A stretch of DNA of 64,000 nucleotides. Source: Dactylis glomerata. Its lineage: Eukaryota; Streptophyta; Magnoliopsida; Poales; Poaceae. The stretch is taken from NCBI GenBank assembly GCA_007115705.1, contig QXEO01000550.1:308111-372110 (forward strand), written 5' to 3'. The position numbers and the translations under genes were made by a program. Of this stretch, positions 33,721-43,990 are shown one piece after another. How positions within the stretch are numbered: the first letter of the stretch is position 1; every line of letters starts with the position of its first letter. The notes under the pieces are model-generated. The model saw nothing but the letters and a program-made list of their open reading frames with translations. It searched no databases and was not told the origin of the DNA.

Positions 33721-36134
33721 ATGGGCCAAGCCCAATAAGTCTAGCCTTTTTTACCTGGGCCTTAGCCTTCTTTAGGTCAATATCTTTATTGGGCCATATA
33801 GCCTTTTACATTCTTTTTCTATTTTCTAGTCAATTTTTTATTAGGCTGGTCCCACCTGTCAGTTCTTAATTTTCGTACTGGTCCCACTCGTTAGTTCGTA
33901 TTTTCATACTGGTCCCACTGGTCAGGTCTTATTTTTCAACAATTTGACAACAATTAAATACCAGATAAGAAACAATGAATAGATAAAATTATTTTTACAA
34001 TCATAACAAAATTTCCACATACACATATATACAATATATACAAGGCTGGAACTGAATTTAGCCAAATATGTAAAATTCCACAATATGACCATATCCTACA
34101 ACATGCAATATCACAGGACCCAAAGCATTTCCTTCCAGGCGACCAAACTTGGCTCCCAATCTCCATGTCCATGACAGGAATCTGTGCCTTCCAACAACGC
34201 CACAGCAACCTGCATGGGGCTTCAAGCTTCTTCCGGTTGTGTTTCCGTATCAGCTATCAACTAGGACGCCTGCATTGCTGAACAAAACCTTGTTATCTAA
34301 TGCTTCTTATAAGCAAAGTAAATCATACTGGCAAACAAAGAATCAAAACAGATTCATATTAAGAAATTTTTAACTGGATGTCAATTATCAATTATAAGTG
34401 AAAGGCCCATGTTAACGCATAACAGTCTGATAAAGTTAAAAGTTACAGCTGTTCTATCGAATGAAAAAAATGCTCCACACAAGCATTTAACTTGCAGGGC
34501 CATAGGTTCTTGCCAGACCGCAAACTAATCTTCACAGGCTAAAAAGGCTAACAATCAGCTGGATATATTCCTCCAGCAGTGTGCATTGCAGATTCATGAT
34601 CGCAAATGGATTTTGTCAGTACGCAAGAGGCTAACAATCAGCTGGATTACAAATTTCAATAGCAAACTTTGTTATGCAATGTTAGCTAAAAGTCTTAAAT
34701 ATCTCCAGGCAGCAGACATAAGCTTTTGTGACAAACAGAGAAAAACACATGATGCAACTGAACTACCCATCAAATATTATGCATACTCAGTAAGCAGAAA
34801 TTGTCTTACTGTGCATGTCTGCCATTGACCATCCCAACAGTGGACCATATTCACTATGTCGCTCGACTCCAACATCATATCACTGCGCCTCTATCTGCAA
34901 CCAGAAGTGTTGCATTATTTTACATATAAGCAACAGTAGCAGACGACTTAAATGTAAGACAACAAGCATAAGTTGATATAAGCATATAAATACACCATGT
35001 AACACAGGTACCAATTTCACTATAGAGAAGGGAGATATTCTTGCGAAAACATGATCTCTACTAAAAGAGGAAACTGTATAATAAAAAGAAAGTAGCAGAC
35101 AGTCCTTTATAATATTTACATATAGCAGGAATATTTACATATAGCAGCCAGTACTAAAAAAGGAACTACTATGCTACAAACAGGAATAAAAAGTAGTAGC
35201 AAGAATTGCTATGCTACAAGTTTCAGGAACTACTATGCTACAAGCAGTAACTGCAATCATACTATAGAACAAGAATCCTGGCAGGAAGCAAAATTCTATT
35301 ATGTAAGCAGTGTACACTGGCCACACTATGCCTGCAGTTAAAAAAAGCTTGCAATTAACTTATCCTACCTATCCCTACAGCAGCGTGATCACTGCTGGGC
35401 TTTATGGTAACCCCCTCAAGCAAGCAAGAATCAAAGCACTTCCAGTATTAAGCAAGAATCAAGCAGGTATGTACGGGGCGGCCGGGCAGCAGGATGTTGT
35501 GGCTGTGGTGGTCAGCTGATCCAGTAGAGGTGCAGCTCCGGTAGACCAGCGCCGCTAGTGTTTACCTGCAACCACGGACAATCAGATGGCATTGCTTGGT
35601 GTAACAGAATGCGTGTCCCTGTGACACAGGTAGCTGAAAGAAGTGAGCAAGAATGAAATGTGTTGGACATAACAAAACAGATAACATCAAATGAAAACAG
35701 ATAAAAGAATGTGATTACATATTGTGTATAATGTAAACCAATGCTATCATGTTAGCAATAATGGCAAGTTCTTTTGATTCTAAAGCATCAAAGATAACAA
35801 CTGTAAAAGATGGAACTGTGGCATGTTTATTCATAAACTGGAATAGCTACGCAAGAATCGAAACAAAGGTTTTATCAGGAATGAAAGAAATATACAGATT
35901 CTTATAAGACCATCACAACATTAGCGGAGCAAAGTTCAATAGAAGAAAATATGTTTTAATTCTGGATGTTATGGTCACAGAGAAATAGTTAACTAATGGA
36001 ATTCCCTAGTTATGAGAAAGATTTGGCCAGTTTCACAAGTAATATAAGCTATTAAATGATACAGAAAATACATAGTACTTTCATAGCTTGATACAATAAT
36101 GGTGAAGAGTGACACATTTATAGATCAAGATATA
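33721..36134. other. CACTA interior, no recognised gene
   Basis: AT-rich and non-coding on both strands as far as I can see. It has a local direct repeat GGCTAACAATCAGCTGGAT (about 34547 and 34629) and a cluster of AACTACTATGCTACAA repeats near 35165-35250. Part may be intron or UTR of the gene pieces captured on the minus strand, but no exon here is convincing. Confidence 0.45.
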
Positions 36135-37216
36135 GGGCGTGTTTGGTAGGTCGGCCCGACCCACCATTTCTCATCTCAGCCGAGAATTTTAGGAATTTAG
36201 GTGTTTGGTAGGCCGGCTATCTCAAATGGGCACTGGCCAACTCGACCGAAAAAGGCCCCTCAGCCCTGCCCGGTAGAGAAGCTCAAATCGAGCTTCGCAG
36301 GTGGGCAGGGCTGGACTCGGCCGAAAAATCCCACCGCGCGTCCGTGCGCGTGCTCTCGCCCACAGGGGTCAAACCGACCCCCCCTCACTTCTCCCCTTCT
36401 CTGCTCTCTCTCACCCTCCTCAACCTGCACCTCCACCGACGCCGGCCTCCCCCTCCTCCGCCGATGCTGGCCTCCGCCTTCCCCGCCGACGCCGGCCTAT
36501 GCCGGAGCGCCACCACGGCCTCCTCGACCAGCGCGGGAGCGCCCGAAGCTCGTCCCCGCGGAGCTCCTCGCCATGGCCAGCGCCCTCGCATCGCATCGCG
36601 CCCCCGGCCTCGCAGGACGTCCTCCGGCTCACGGCTTGCGCGGAGCTCCTCCGCCCGACGGCCAGCGCCCCACGGCCTGCGCCTCACGCCACCACGGCCA
36701 GGGTCGGAGCGCCGCCTGCGCGTCACGCCACCATGGCCTGCGCGTCACGCCACCACGGCCTGCGCCGGAGCGCCACCACGGCCAGCGCCAAAGCCCCAAG
36801 GCCAGCGCCACCATGGCCTGCGCGGGAGCGCCCGACGGCCAGCGCCGGACTGCCACACGACCAAGGCCGGAGCTCCCTCGCCGGAGATGCTCCGCCCAAG
36901 GACCCGATTGCCTTTTTTTTCTATCTACAGGGACCCGATTGCTTTTTTTTCTATTTACAGGGATCTGATTGCTTTTAAATTTTTATATACGGATCCGATT
37001 GTGTTTCATTTTTATATGCAGGGGTCTTTATGTAAGTTTTAGACTCCATCAGCTGATCTCACCATATACGAGCCACCAAACAACGGATGCCCTCAACATA
37101 TCTCAGTTGAGCCGATCTACCAAACACAGCAAAAAATCTGACCTTAGCTTAGCTAGGGTGAGCTTGGCTGCAGGGAGATAGCTATTCTCTGTTGACCCGG
37201 GCTACCAAACACACCC
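36135..37216. mobile_element. MITE-like insert within the CACTA
   Basis: Ends GGGCGTGTTTGGTAG (36135-36149) and CTACCAAACACACCC (37202-37216) are imperfect 15-bp inverted repeats flanked by ATA on each side. The inside is a very GC-rich block (36290-36900) whose long overlapping ORFs in all frames reflect composition rather than genes. Four roughly 30-bp repeats of the type GGACCCGATTGCTTTTTTTC follow at 36900-37020. The superfamily is uncertain; a 3-bp AT-rich TSD is compatible with PIF/Harbinger or CACTA-like elements. Confidence 0.55.
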
Positions 37217-37458
37217 ATAATGGTCGATATGTAGTCTTGGTACATCAAGAACAACCTTATTTAGCATCAGTTTACATAAGTTCAGATGTTTAATTCAAAC
37301 AGTTTAAAAACATGTGAAGGATCAGAAATCATTGCACGTTAATGAATCTGCTACGCTGACTTTGGATGGCAAGAATAACAAGCAACTGGTGGTCGTCATT
37401 TAAGAGTTGTGAGCACCTAATACCGGCAGAATAGCCAATCAAGAATATGTGCACTAAC

Positions 37459-37525
37459 CTAGGAGGGCTTTGGCTTTGTTACTTTGCAGGTTCCCAATGA
37501 AATGCCACTCAATATCCTCGGGGAG
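37459..37525 (-). pseudogene. Captured exon of a YggS/PROSC-type PLP-homeostasis protein gene
   Basis: On the minus strand a pyrimidine-rich tract ending TTGTTGCAG precedes a 67-bp open exon that ends ...CTCCTAG|GTTAGT, a good splice donor. The exon encodes LPEDIEWHFIGNLQSNK plus a few residues. WHFIGxLQxNK is the signature of the YggS/PROSC (PLPBP) family, pyridoxal-phosphate-binding proteins that buffer PLP in the cell. The next expected segments were not found with confidence. It is therefore a gene fragment carried by the CACTA, on the same strand as the HMGB fragment upstream. Confidence 0.82.
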
Positions 37526-38219
37526 CTGCAACAAGAAGAACACCTGCTTAGAAAGCTAAATGATTTGAACTAGTACGAAGCACGTCCAGTGAAATGCACA
37601 AGAACTTGTTTTCATTCATGTTTCAGCCAGCAGTTTATTCACACGGCCAGAAAGGGGGGGAAAAGTTTGAAGCATTTTTCGTGGGGGCGATAACCTGGTC
37701 TTGCTCACCGCCATCACACTACTACTCCTTATCAAATAATAGTATGTCCTGAGAATAATCTAGAAGCAAGGCAAATTCCAGCAATGACTATGTAACAGTT
37801 CCTAAAAATGATGCTAGCATAACTAAGCCTCTACTCCTAATACAGTACCAGCATGCTGCCTAGCTAAGGTACAACTGTACAAAGAATTGATTCTATTGTA
37901 GAAAGAAAATATAACATAAGTGGTGCGTGAATGTATACAGCTAGATAAGAAATCTGAACCAACAGCGTTAGCCAAAAAATCTGCTGCCTAGCTGAGGTGC
38001 TGGAAGGTATGACTTCAATCATATAGGGTTAGTGTTTCAAGTGGTTCTTTGAAATAATAAGAACGAGTCAGCATACTTGGTGTACTCGTAATGCTTGTGC
38101 GTGGAGAATATGAGCCCATTCGTAAATCACATGACATAAAGCTACCAAATTTCAACAATTCCTAATTAATCAGTTCATATCAAGTGCATATGGACGGAGA
38201 CACAGTGCTACCAGGGAGG

Positions 38220-38386
38220 CTCCTCCTTGCAGAAAAACAACACCGAGATCACAATAATAGAACGCTGGAAACGAATCGTAAACCAACGGATCTGGGGGCT
38301 TACATGAAGACGAAGAAGGCGCTTAGGGGAGCTTCGGCTTGTTTGGGATCTTCTGGGCCATGCTCTTCTTCCTCGTGACCTCCCAT
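38220..38386 (-). pseudogene. Captured HMGB (HMG-box) gene fragment: exon, intron and acceptor
   Basis: On the minus strand from the ATG at 38386, a short frame ends LSAFFVFM, directly followed by GTAAGCC. Plant HMGB proteins carry (D)PNKPKxPxSAFFVFM at the start of the HMG box, and here KIPNKPKLP appears in a neighbouring frame just before LSAFFVFM, so two small compensating indels are likely. About 75 bases later TTTTTCTGCAAG|GAGGAG looks like the end of the intron, with GAGGAG matching the Glu-Glu that follows FVFM in HMGB; then similarity stops. This is a partial host gene carried by the CACTA, not a functional HMGB. Confidence 0.75.
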
Positions 38387-38900
38387 GGTGAAGGTGGAAG
38401 GGATCTGAGGTCACTGTTGTCGGGGAGGAGAAGATCCGACGGCGGCGAGGAGGATCGGGGGTCGGTGTTGTCGAGGGAGAGCGGATCCGGGGTCGGTGTT
38501 GTCGGGATGAGAGGATCCGGGGTCGGTGTTGTTGGGATGAGAGGATCCGGCGAAGGCCTTCATGTTGAGGTCCGGATCCAACAGCTACACTGCCGGGACG
38601 ACGCGTCGCTGACCACCCGCGGCCGGGGAGGAGAGGATTTGGCAACGGCCTTCACGGTGAGGACCGGATCCAACGGCTGCACTGCCGGGACAAAGCCACG
38701 CTGACCACCCACGGCCGAGGATGGGGAAGGCAGCAGAGGAGGGAAGGCGGCGGCGGCGCGTGCGTTCTGGAGGAGGGGGAGTGCGTTCTAGATAAGGGGG
38801 GAGTGCCGCGCGAGGCTAGGGTTTGGTGGGGGCAAAAGTTTTGGGTGCGTGCGTTCCCAGCGAGGGATAAGATCGATGACGAGAGACGTCGGATGGTGAC
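38387..38900 (-). promoter_or_regulatory. GC-rich upstream region of the captured HMGB fragment, with direct repeats
   Basis: On the minus strand this looks like a 5' leader or promoter (ACCCTAGCC, CCGCCGCCGCC). It holds about three units of a 30-bp repeat (GGATCCGGGGTCGGTGTTGT type, 38450-38550) and two copies of a longer repeat around GATCCAAC(A/G)GCT...CTGCCGGGAC (38573-38640 and 38666-38735). Promoter function is an inference. Confidence 0.4.
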
Positions 38901-38998
38901 AATTGACGGCTCAGATCGGTTCCAGCTATGATCCGTGGGAAGAGTATCTATGCCTTCTGATTGGTTCCAGACGACTAGCATTGGATTGGTCCATAAAA

Positions 38999-41406
38999 CA
39001 TGGCATAGTTTGTTCAAATGACCTCATATTGTGCAAATGTGTGCATCTTGGTATGGCAAACAAAGTTGTTTTGGGGAGTATTAATTTTCTTTGCACAAAA
39101 AATTCATTTTTCATTTTCTTAATGCTAAAAATGTGTTATTTTGTGAAGCATCTACCAAAAATAAGTTTCAAAAATGGACCACCACAAATTTAAATCATAT
39201 TATACCATAGTTTATGCATAATTCATCATTTGTTTGCATGGAAAAAGTTATCTAGACACCCCTCAAGAAATTGACAAAATTCTGCCGATTCAGCTGGAAG
39301 CGGGTCAAATTTGAACTACAGGTGCTTCATAGTTTGCTCATGTTTTTTTAAAAAAATCATTTTTAGGTACACCATTATCTATTTTATCAGAGATCCATCA
39401 AGATTTTCACAAGATTCTATCCCGATCTAGGAGCGGTCACGCCCGCCGTTTTGGTCATTTTTTGAAATGTGCATAACAAATTCAAAAAAAATCAAAAAAA
39501 TACAAAACCTTCGCGTTGTGTCATGTTATATGACATAGTTTCTAGGAAAAATAACAAACTTGGAATATTGGAAACATTTTGAAAAAGTGTTCACAAAAAA
39601 GAGCTATCTCGTATGAAGTTTCATGGCTTTCAAGCCAGATGAGCTAGTTATGGCCATAACCATGGCATAGTTTGTTCAAATGACCACATATTGTGCACAT
39701 GTGTGCATCTTGGTATGGCAAACAAAGTTGTTTTGGGGAGTATTAATTTTCTTTGCACAAAAAATTCATTTTTCATTTTCTTAATGCTAAAAATGTGTTA
39801 TTTTGTGAAGCATCTACCAAAAATAAGTTTCAAAAATGGACCACCACAAATTTAAATCATATTATACCATAGTTTATGCATAATTCATCATTTGTTTGCA
39901 TGGAAAAAGTTATATAGACACCCCTCAAGAAATTGACAAAATTCTGCCGATTCAGCTGGAAGCGGGTCAAATTTGAACTACAGGTGCTTCATAGTTTGCT
40001 CATGTTTTTTTTAAAAAAATCATTTTTAGGTACGTCATTATCTATTTTATCAGAGATCCATCAAGATTTTCGCAAGATTCTATCCCGATCTAGGAGCGGT
40101 CACGCCCGCCGTTTTGGTCATATTTTGAAATGTGCATAACAAATTAAAAAAAATCAAAAAAATACAAAACCTTCGCGTTGTGTCATGTTATATGACATAG
40201 TTTCTAGGAAAAATAACAAACTTGGAATATTGGAAACATTTTGAAAAAGTGTTCACAAAAAAGAGCTATCTCGTATGAAGTTTCATGGCTTTCAAGCCAG
40301 ATGAGCTAGTTATGGCCATAACCATGGCATAGTTTGTTCAAATGACCTCATATTGTGCACATGTGTGCATCTTGGTATGGCAAACAAAGTTGTTTTGGGA
40401 AGTATTAATTTTCTTTGCACAAAAAATTCATTTTTCATTTTCTTAAAGCTAAAAATGTGTTATTTTGTGAAGCATCTACCAAAAATAAGTTTAAAAAATG
40501 GACCACCACAAATTTAAATCATATTATACCATAGTTTATGCATAATTCATCATTTGTTTGCATGCAAAAAGTTATATAGACACCCCTCAAGAAATTGACA
40601 AAATTCTGCCGATTCAGCTGGAAGCGGGTCAAATTTGAACTACAGGTGCTTCATAGTTTGCTCATGTTTTTTTCAAAAAATCATTTTTAGGTACACCATT
40701 ATCTATTTTATCAGAGATCCATCAAGATTTTCGCAAGATTCTATCCCGATCTAGGAGCGGTCACGCCCGCCGTTTTGGTCATATTTTGAAATGTGCATAA
40801 CAAATTAAAAAAAAATCAAAAAAAATACAAAACCTTCGCGTTGTGTCATGTTATATGACATAGTTTCTAGGAAAAATAACAAACTTGGAATATTGGAAAC
40901 ATTTTGAAAAAGTGTTCACAAAAAAGAGCTATCTCGTATGAAGTTTCATGGCTTTCAAGCCAGATGAGCTAGTTATGGCCATAACTATGGCATAGTTTGT
41001 TCAAATGACCTCATATTGTGCACATGTGTGTATCTTGGTATGGCAAACAAAGTTGTTTTGGGGAGTATTAATTTTCTTTGCACAAAAAATTCATTTTTCA
41101 TTTTCTTAATGCTAAAAATGTGTTATTTTGTGAAGCATCTACCAAAAATAAGTTTCAAAAATGGACCACCACAAATTTAAATCATATTATACCATAGTTT
41201 ATGCATAATTCATCATTTGTTTGCATGGAAAAGTTATATAGACACCCCTCAAGAAATTGACAAAATTCTGCCGATTCAGCTGGAAGCGGGTCAAATTTGA
41301 ACTACAGGTGCTTCATAGTTTGCTCATGTTTTTTTCAAAAAATCATTTTTAGGTACACCATTATCTATTTTATCAGAGATCCATCAAGATTTTCGTAGGA
41401 TTCAAC
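38999..41406 (+). repeat. 662-bp tandem array, about 3.6 copies
   Basis: The phrase (C)ATGGCATAGTTTGTTCAAATG starts units at about 38999, 39661, 40323 and 40985, an exact spacing of 662 bp each time. The last unit stops after about 420 bp. The copies differ by only a few substitutions and one-base indels, so amplification was recent. There is no ORF. Confidence 0.92.
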
Positions 41407-41804
41407 ACCTTGTTAAGAAGGATCATGTCCGCCATTTTGACCGTATTTTAAATACACCATAATGGCATTTTAGTGATTAAATTTTGTTTTCTATTTTTTT
41501 CTGGAGAAAAAGATTTTATGTTATTATATATGTAATAAATAGAATTTACAAAGTTTGTTTGAATTTATTTGGCTTTGTCTAGAATGTTCTTCTAATCTTT
41601 TGTGTTAAGATCTTAAGAGAAATGGGAAAGGTAAAAAGGAAAAAAAACATAAATAACCGCCTTGTCCGCACAGGCCCATGTCTTCACAGCGGCCCAGGCC
41701 ACTTTGGCGGTAGGGCGGCTCAGGTCGGTGTTGGTCAAAGCGGCCCAGGCCCATCTTACCGCGAACATCTATTTAAAACTAGAATAGCATGTAGTGTTAT
41801 CACA

Positions 41805-41890
41805 AAATGGAGTCCACCGTGGTGGTAAGGGGAGGCACACCCGGGTTGGAGGTTGTGGGTTCGAACCCATGCCCACGCATATTCTATTTT
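41805..41890 (+). repeat. tRNA-like (SINE-like) segment
   Basis: GTGGTGGTAAGGGGAGGCACACC followed by GTGGGTTCGAACCCATG resembles box A and box B of a tRNA-derived promoter; the T-arm-like hairpin is clear. No full cloverleaf can be drawn. It may be a SINE head. Confidence 0.4.
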
Positions 41891-42289
41891 GCCTCATATT
41901 TCTCAAGGCAGACCCCTGGCGGACACATGTGTCAGGTGTGGGTCCCGCTTGTCAGGTGCCAGGTGGGGACGGTGGGTGGGACCTCTATGTCAAGTCGTCC
42001 CGGTGGGTCCTGTATGTCATATGCCACGTGTGTCGGGTGGGGGCAGACGGTAGGGCCCAGATGTCAATCTGCTAGACATGAAATCAGAGTGTATGACATG
42101 TGGGTCTCGGCCTGGTGGGTGGGCCCCTTGTTAGGTAGGGATGGGGGTCCAGATGTCAATCATCTAGACACAAAATCTGAGTATATGACATGTGGGTCCC
42201 ATATTTACATGTCTAGTGCAGCCATATACAAGCTAAATTGACACGTGTACTACACATAAGCGTAAATAGACATATGGACGACACGTTGG

Positions 42290-42560
42290 CAAAACCGCTG
42301 ATGTGGCAGTCCAAATATTTCAAATATATTTTAATTTAGCAACTATGACGATCTATTTTCGTCGTAAGCGGCTCCGGATAAGGTCTCAAACTGCATGAGA
42401 GAGGTTATGACGATTTGGTGTCTATTGGATTATGACATTTCTGGTTCAAATCGTCGTAATTTTTAGGGCTAGTGGCCTCCCCAATTAGCTCATGACGATC
42501 TGGTGCAAAATCGTCACTACTTTATGACACTTTTCTCCAGGGTCAGGAAGAAAACGTCAC
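42290..42560. repeat. CACTA right subterminal repeats
   Basis: TATGACGAT, CGTCGTAA, AAATCGTCGTAA and CATGACGATCTGG mirror the motif cluster at the left end. Confidence 0.75.
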
Positions 42561-42583
42561 TAGTCAACACATTTCTTGTAGTG
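42561..42583 (-). repeat. CACTA terminal inverted repeat, right
   Basis: Perfect 23-bp complement of 33368-33390, ending TTTCTTGTAGTG, followed by the TSD AGA. Confidence 0.95.
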
Positions 42584-42904
42584 AGAATCACTGGGATTCA
42601 TTCTTTATAAGTCCTAAATGCGGCAAAGGAATGGGTTTGACCGGTATCCCGAATTCAAATCCAAGGGGATTGAATTTGAAGTAGGTGGCAAGTATCTGTT
42701 CCGGCAGTTAACTGACCTCTTGATCCGTCAGAGTTGTCAGGCTTGTTCATCAAAACCCCTTGCGAAAAAATATCATGAAAATAAGTTGAAAGACCGAGTC
42801 GAAGATTTGAAGATAAGAATAAGTCAAAGAATTGATTAAGTCGAAGATTTAAAGATTAGAGATTCAACCCGAATCTGCAATTCTGGTAGAATCTCAAGGG
42901 CTAC
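42584..42904 (+). other. Element C 3' region, resumed after the CACTA
   Basis: Non-coding. It ends in a purine-rich CTCAAGGGCTAC, the presumed polypurine tract, directly before the 3' LTR. Confidence 0.6.
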
Positions 42905-43198
42905 TGACAAGGGTATAGTTAATAGAACCCGTTAGTTGAGTACCCCTAAGGCCCGTATAGCTAGGCCCAATTGTAATGACAGTCGAATACGAGTTCTTAC
43001 CGTATGTCGATATTGTAATCTGTATCGGACCCTACCCGATCCTCGAGACCTGGCCACCTATATATGGGGGCCAGGAGGGGACGGTGTAGGCCAGATTGAA
43101 AGCAAGCCAGGTTGAACACCCATGTTTACTTTCGACATACACCTATTTCGACTAACTTTACCTTCATTTAGGACATTTGTCGAGTTAACACCTCGTCA
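42905..43198 (+). repeat. Element C 3' LTR, with 41-bp deletion
   Basis: 294 bp. It lacks 41 bp present in the 5' LTR and in D's LTR; the deletion is bounded by a repeated CCTTC, typical of illegitimate recombination. The palindrome-flanked TATA is at 43049-43075. Confidence 0.92.
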
Positions 43199-43203
43199 CC
43201 AGG

Positions 43204-43977
43204 TGACACACGCTCTATCCTAAGTAAGAATCTATGGTTAAGGATGATATCTACTTATCACATTAGGTTTTATGGATAACGTAAATATCTCCCAACAACA
43301 AGCATAATCATGTACTGGACATGATCATCTTATTTCCTTCACCAACTCCCTCTATCAAAGGATTACTCTAGGTTGTACCTACCTTCTGAAACTAAGTATA
43401 TAATCTTCCCTTTGTGCTACTCACCTAAATTAGTTAATACCCTTCTAGTCAATTTGGTATTAGATTTAACCTTTCCTACTACTGGTTTCTAGATTATATC
43501 CTAGGGTTATCCCATAAGATGAGAATAATACTAAATGTGTAAGGTTTCTCTCTTCTAGTTCAGAAGAAGAAGTAGTTTGGGTAATTGAGAATAAAAGACA
43601 GATCAGGCTTTGAAGATAAGACTTGTGTTAAATTACTTTATGGTTCATTGATTTAAGTTCAATGAATACCATTATAGTATTGGTAGTAATGAGTATGGTT
43701 CATAATATGATGTGGTGATACTATTGTTGTACCTCACTTTACTCTCCTAAAACTTATGTTGTTCTCTACCCAAAACAAGGTTGTAACAAAGGTCATGTTG
43801 AAGTTTATCGCGCTTCAGTTGATGAGCTACTTCAATTCCATCAACTCAAGTGAAACTCCAGTCACTTTAATATGTTTTATTTAAATGCGCAAAAATTCCC
43901 CGGATTTTCTTATGCATGAATGCTATGCACACATCGATTTCCTCTCTATTTCTATCCTCAAATGCTAGGATATTACA
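43204..43977 (-). repeat. LARD 3' LTR, block 4 (its 5' end on the minus strand)
   Basis: Matches 50760-51532 closely. On the minus strand the LTR begins TGTAATATCC at 43977. Confidence 0.88.
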
Positions 43978-43990
43978 GTCTCTCCCCCTT
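43978..43990 (-). other. LARD polypurine tract
   Basis: AAGGGGGAGAGAC on the minus strand, immediately before the 3' LTR. Confidence 0.78.

Larger units (their letters stand above)
33368..42583. mobile_element. Non-autonomous CACTA transposon carrying host-gene fragments
   Basis: The ends CACTACAAGAAATG... and ...CATTTCTTGTAGTG form perfect 23-bp terminal inverted repeats (33368-33390, 42561-42583). They are flanked by the 3-bp TSD AGA (33365-33367, 42584-42586). Both ends are crowded with ATGACGAT/ATCGTCAT motifs, the subterminal repeats expected of CACTA elements. There is no TnpA or TnpD gene, so the element depends on a partner. Its 9.2 kb contain minus-strand gene fragments (HMGB, YggS/PROSC), a 662-bp tandem array, a MITE-like insert and a SINE-like piece. 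It lies in the 3' region of element C. Confidence 0.93.
25178..43198 (+). mobile_element. C: Tat/Retand-type Ty3/gypsy retrotransposon carrying a nested CACTA
   Basis: LTRs at 25178-25512 and 42905-43198 begin TGACAAGGGTATAG and end CTCGTCA. The TSD is CTAGG/CCAGG (25173-25177, 43199-43203), and the empty site in the other LARD LTR reads CCAGG. Apart from a 41-bp deletion in the right LTR, I see about two substitutions between the LTRs. Without the inner CACTA the element is about 8.8 kb. It encodes gag-PR-RT-RNaseH-second RNaseH-INT plus an antisense gene, an arrangement described for the Tat/Retand lineage. Element D is the same family. Confidence 0.92.

Noticed and set aside
35500..35575. 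Minus-strand TTGCAG followed by codons for VNTSG, as in YggS/PROSC
   Set aside because: Only five residues match before the frame diverges and stops; GCAG|GTAAAC could equally be a splice donor. Too short to call a second exon.
36201..37042. Overlapping 225-255 codon ORFs on the plus strand
   Set aside because: They arise in all phases from extreme GC content and are Ala/Pro/Arg-rich with no domain; composition explains them.
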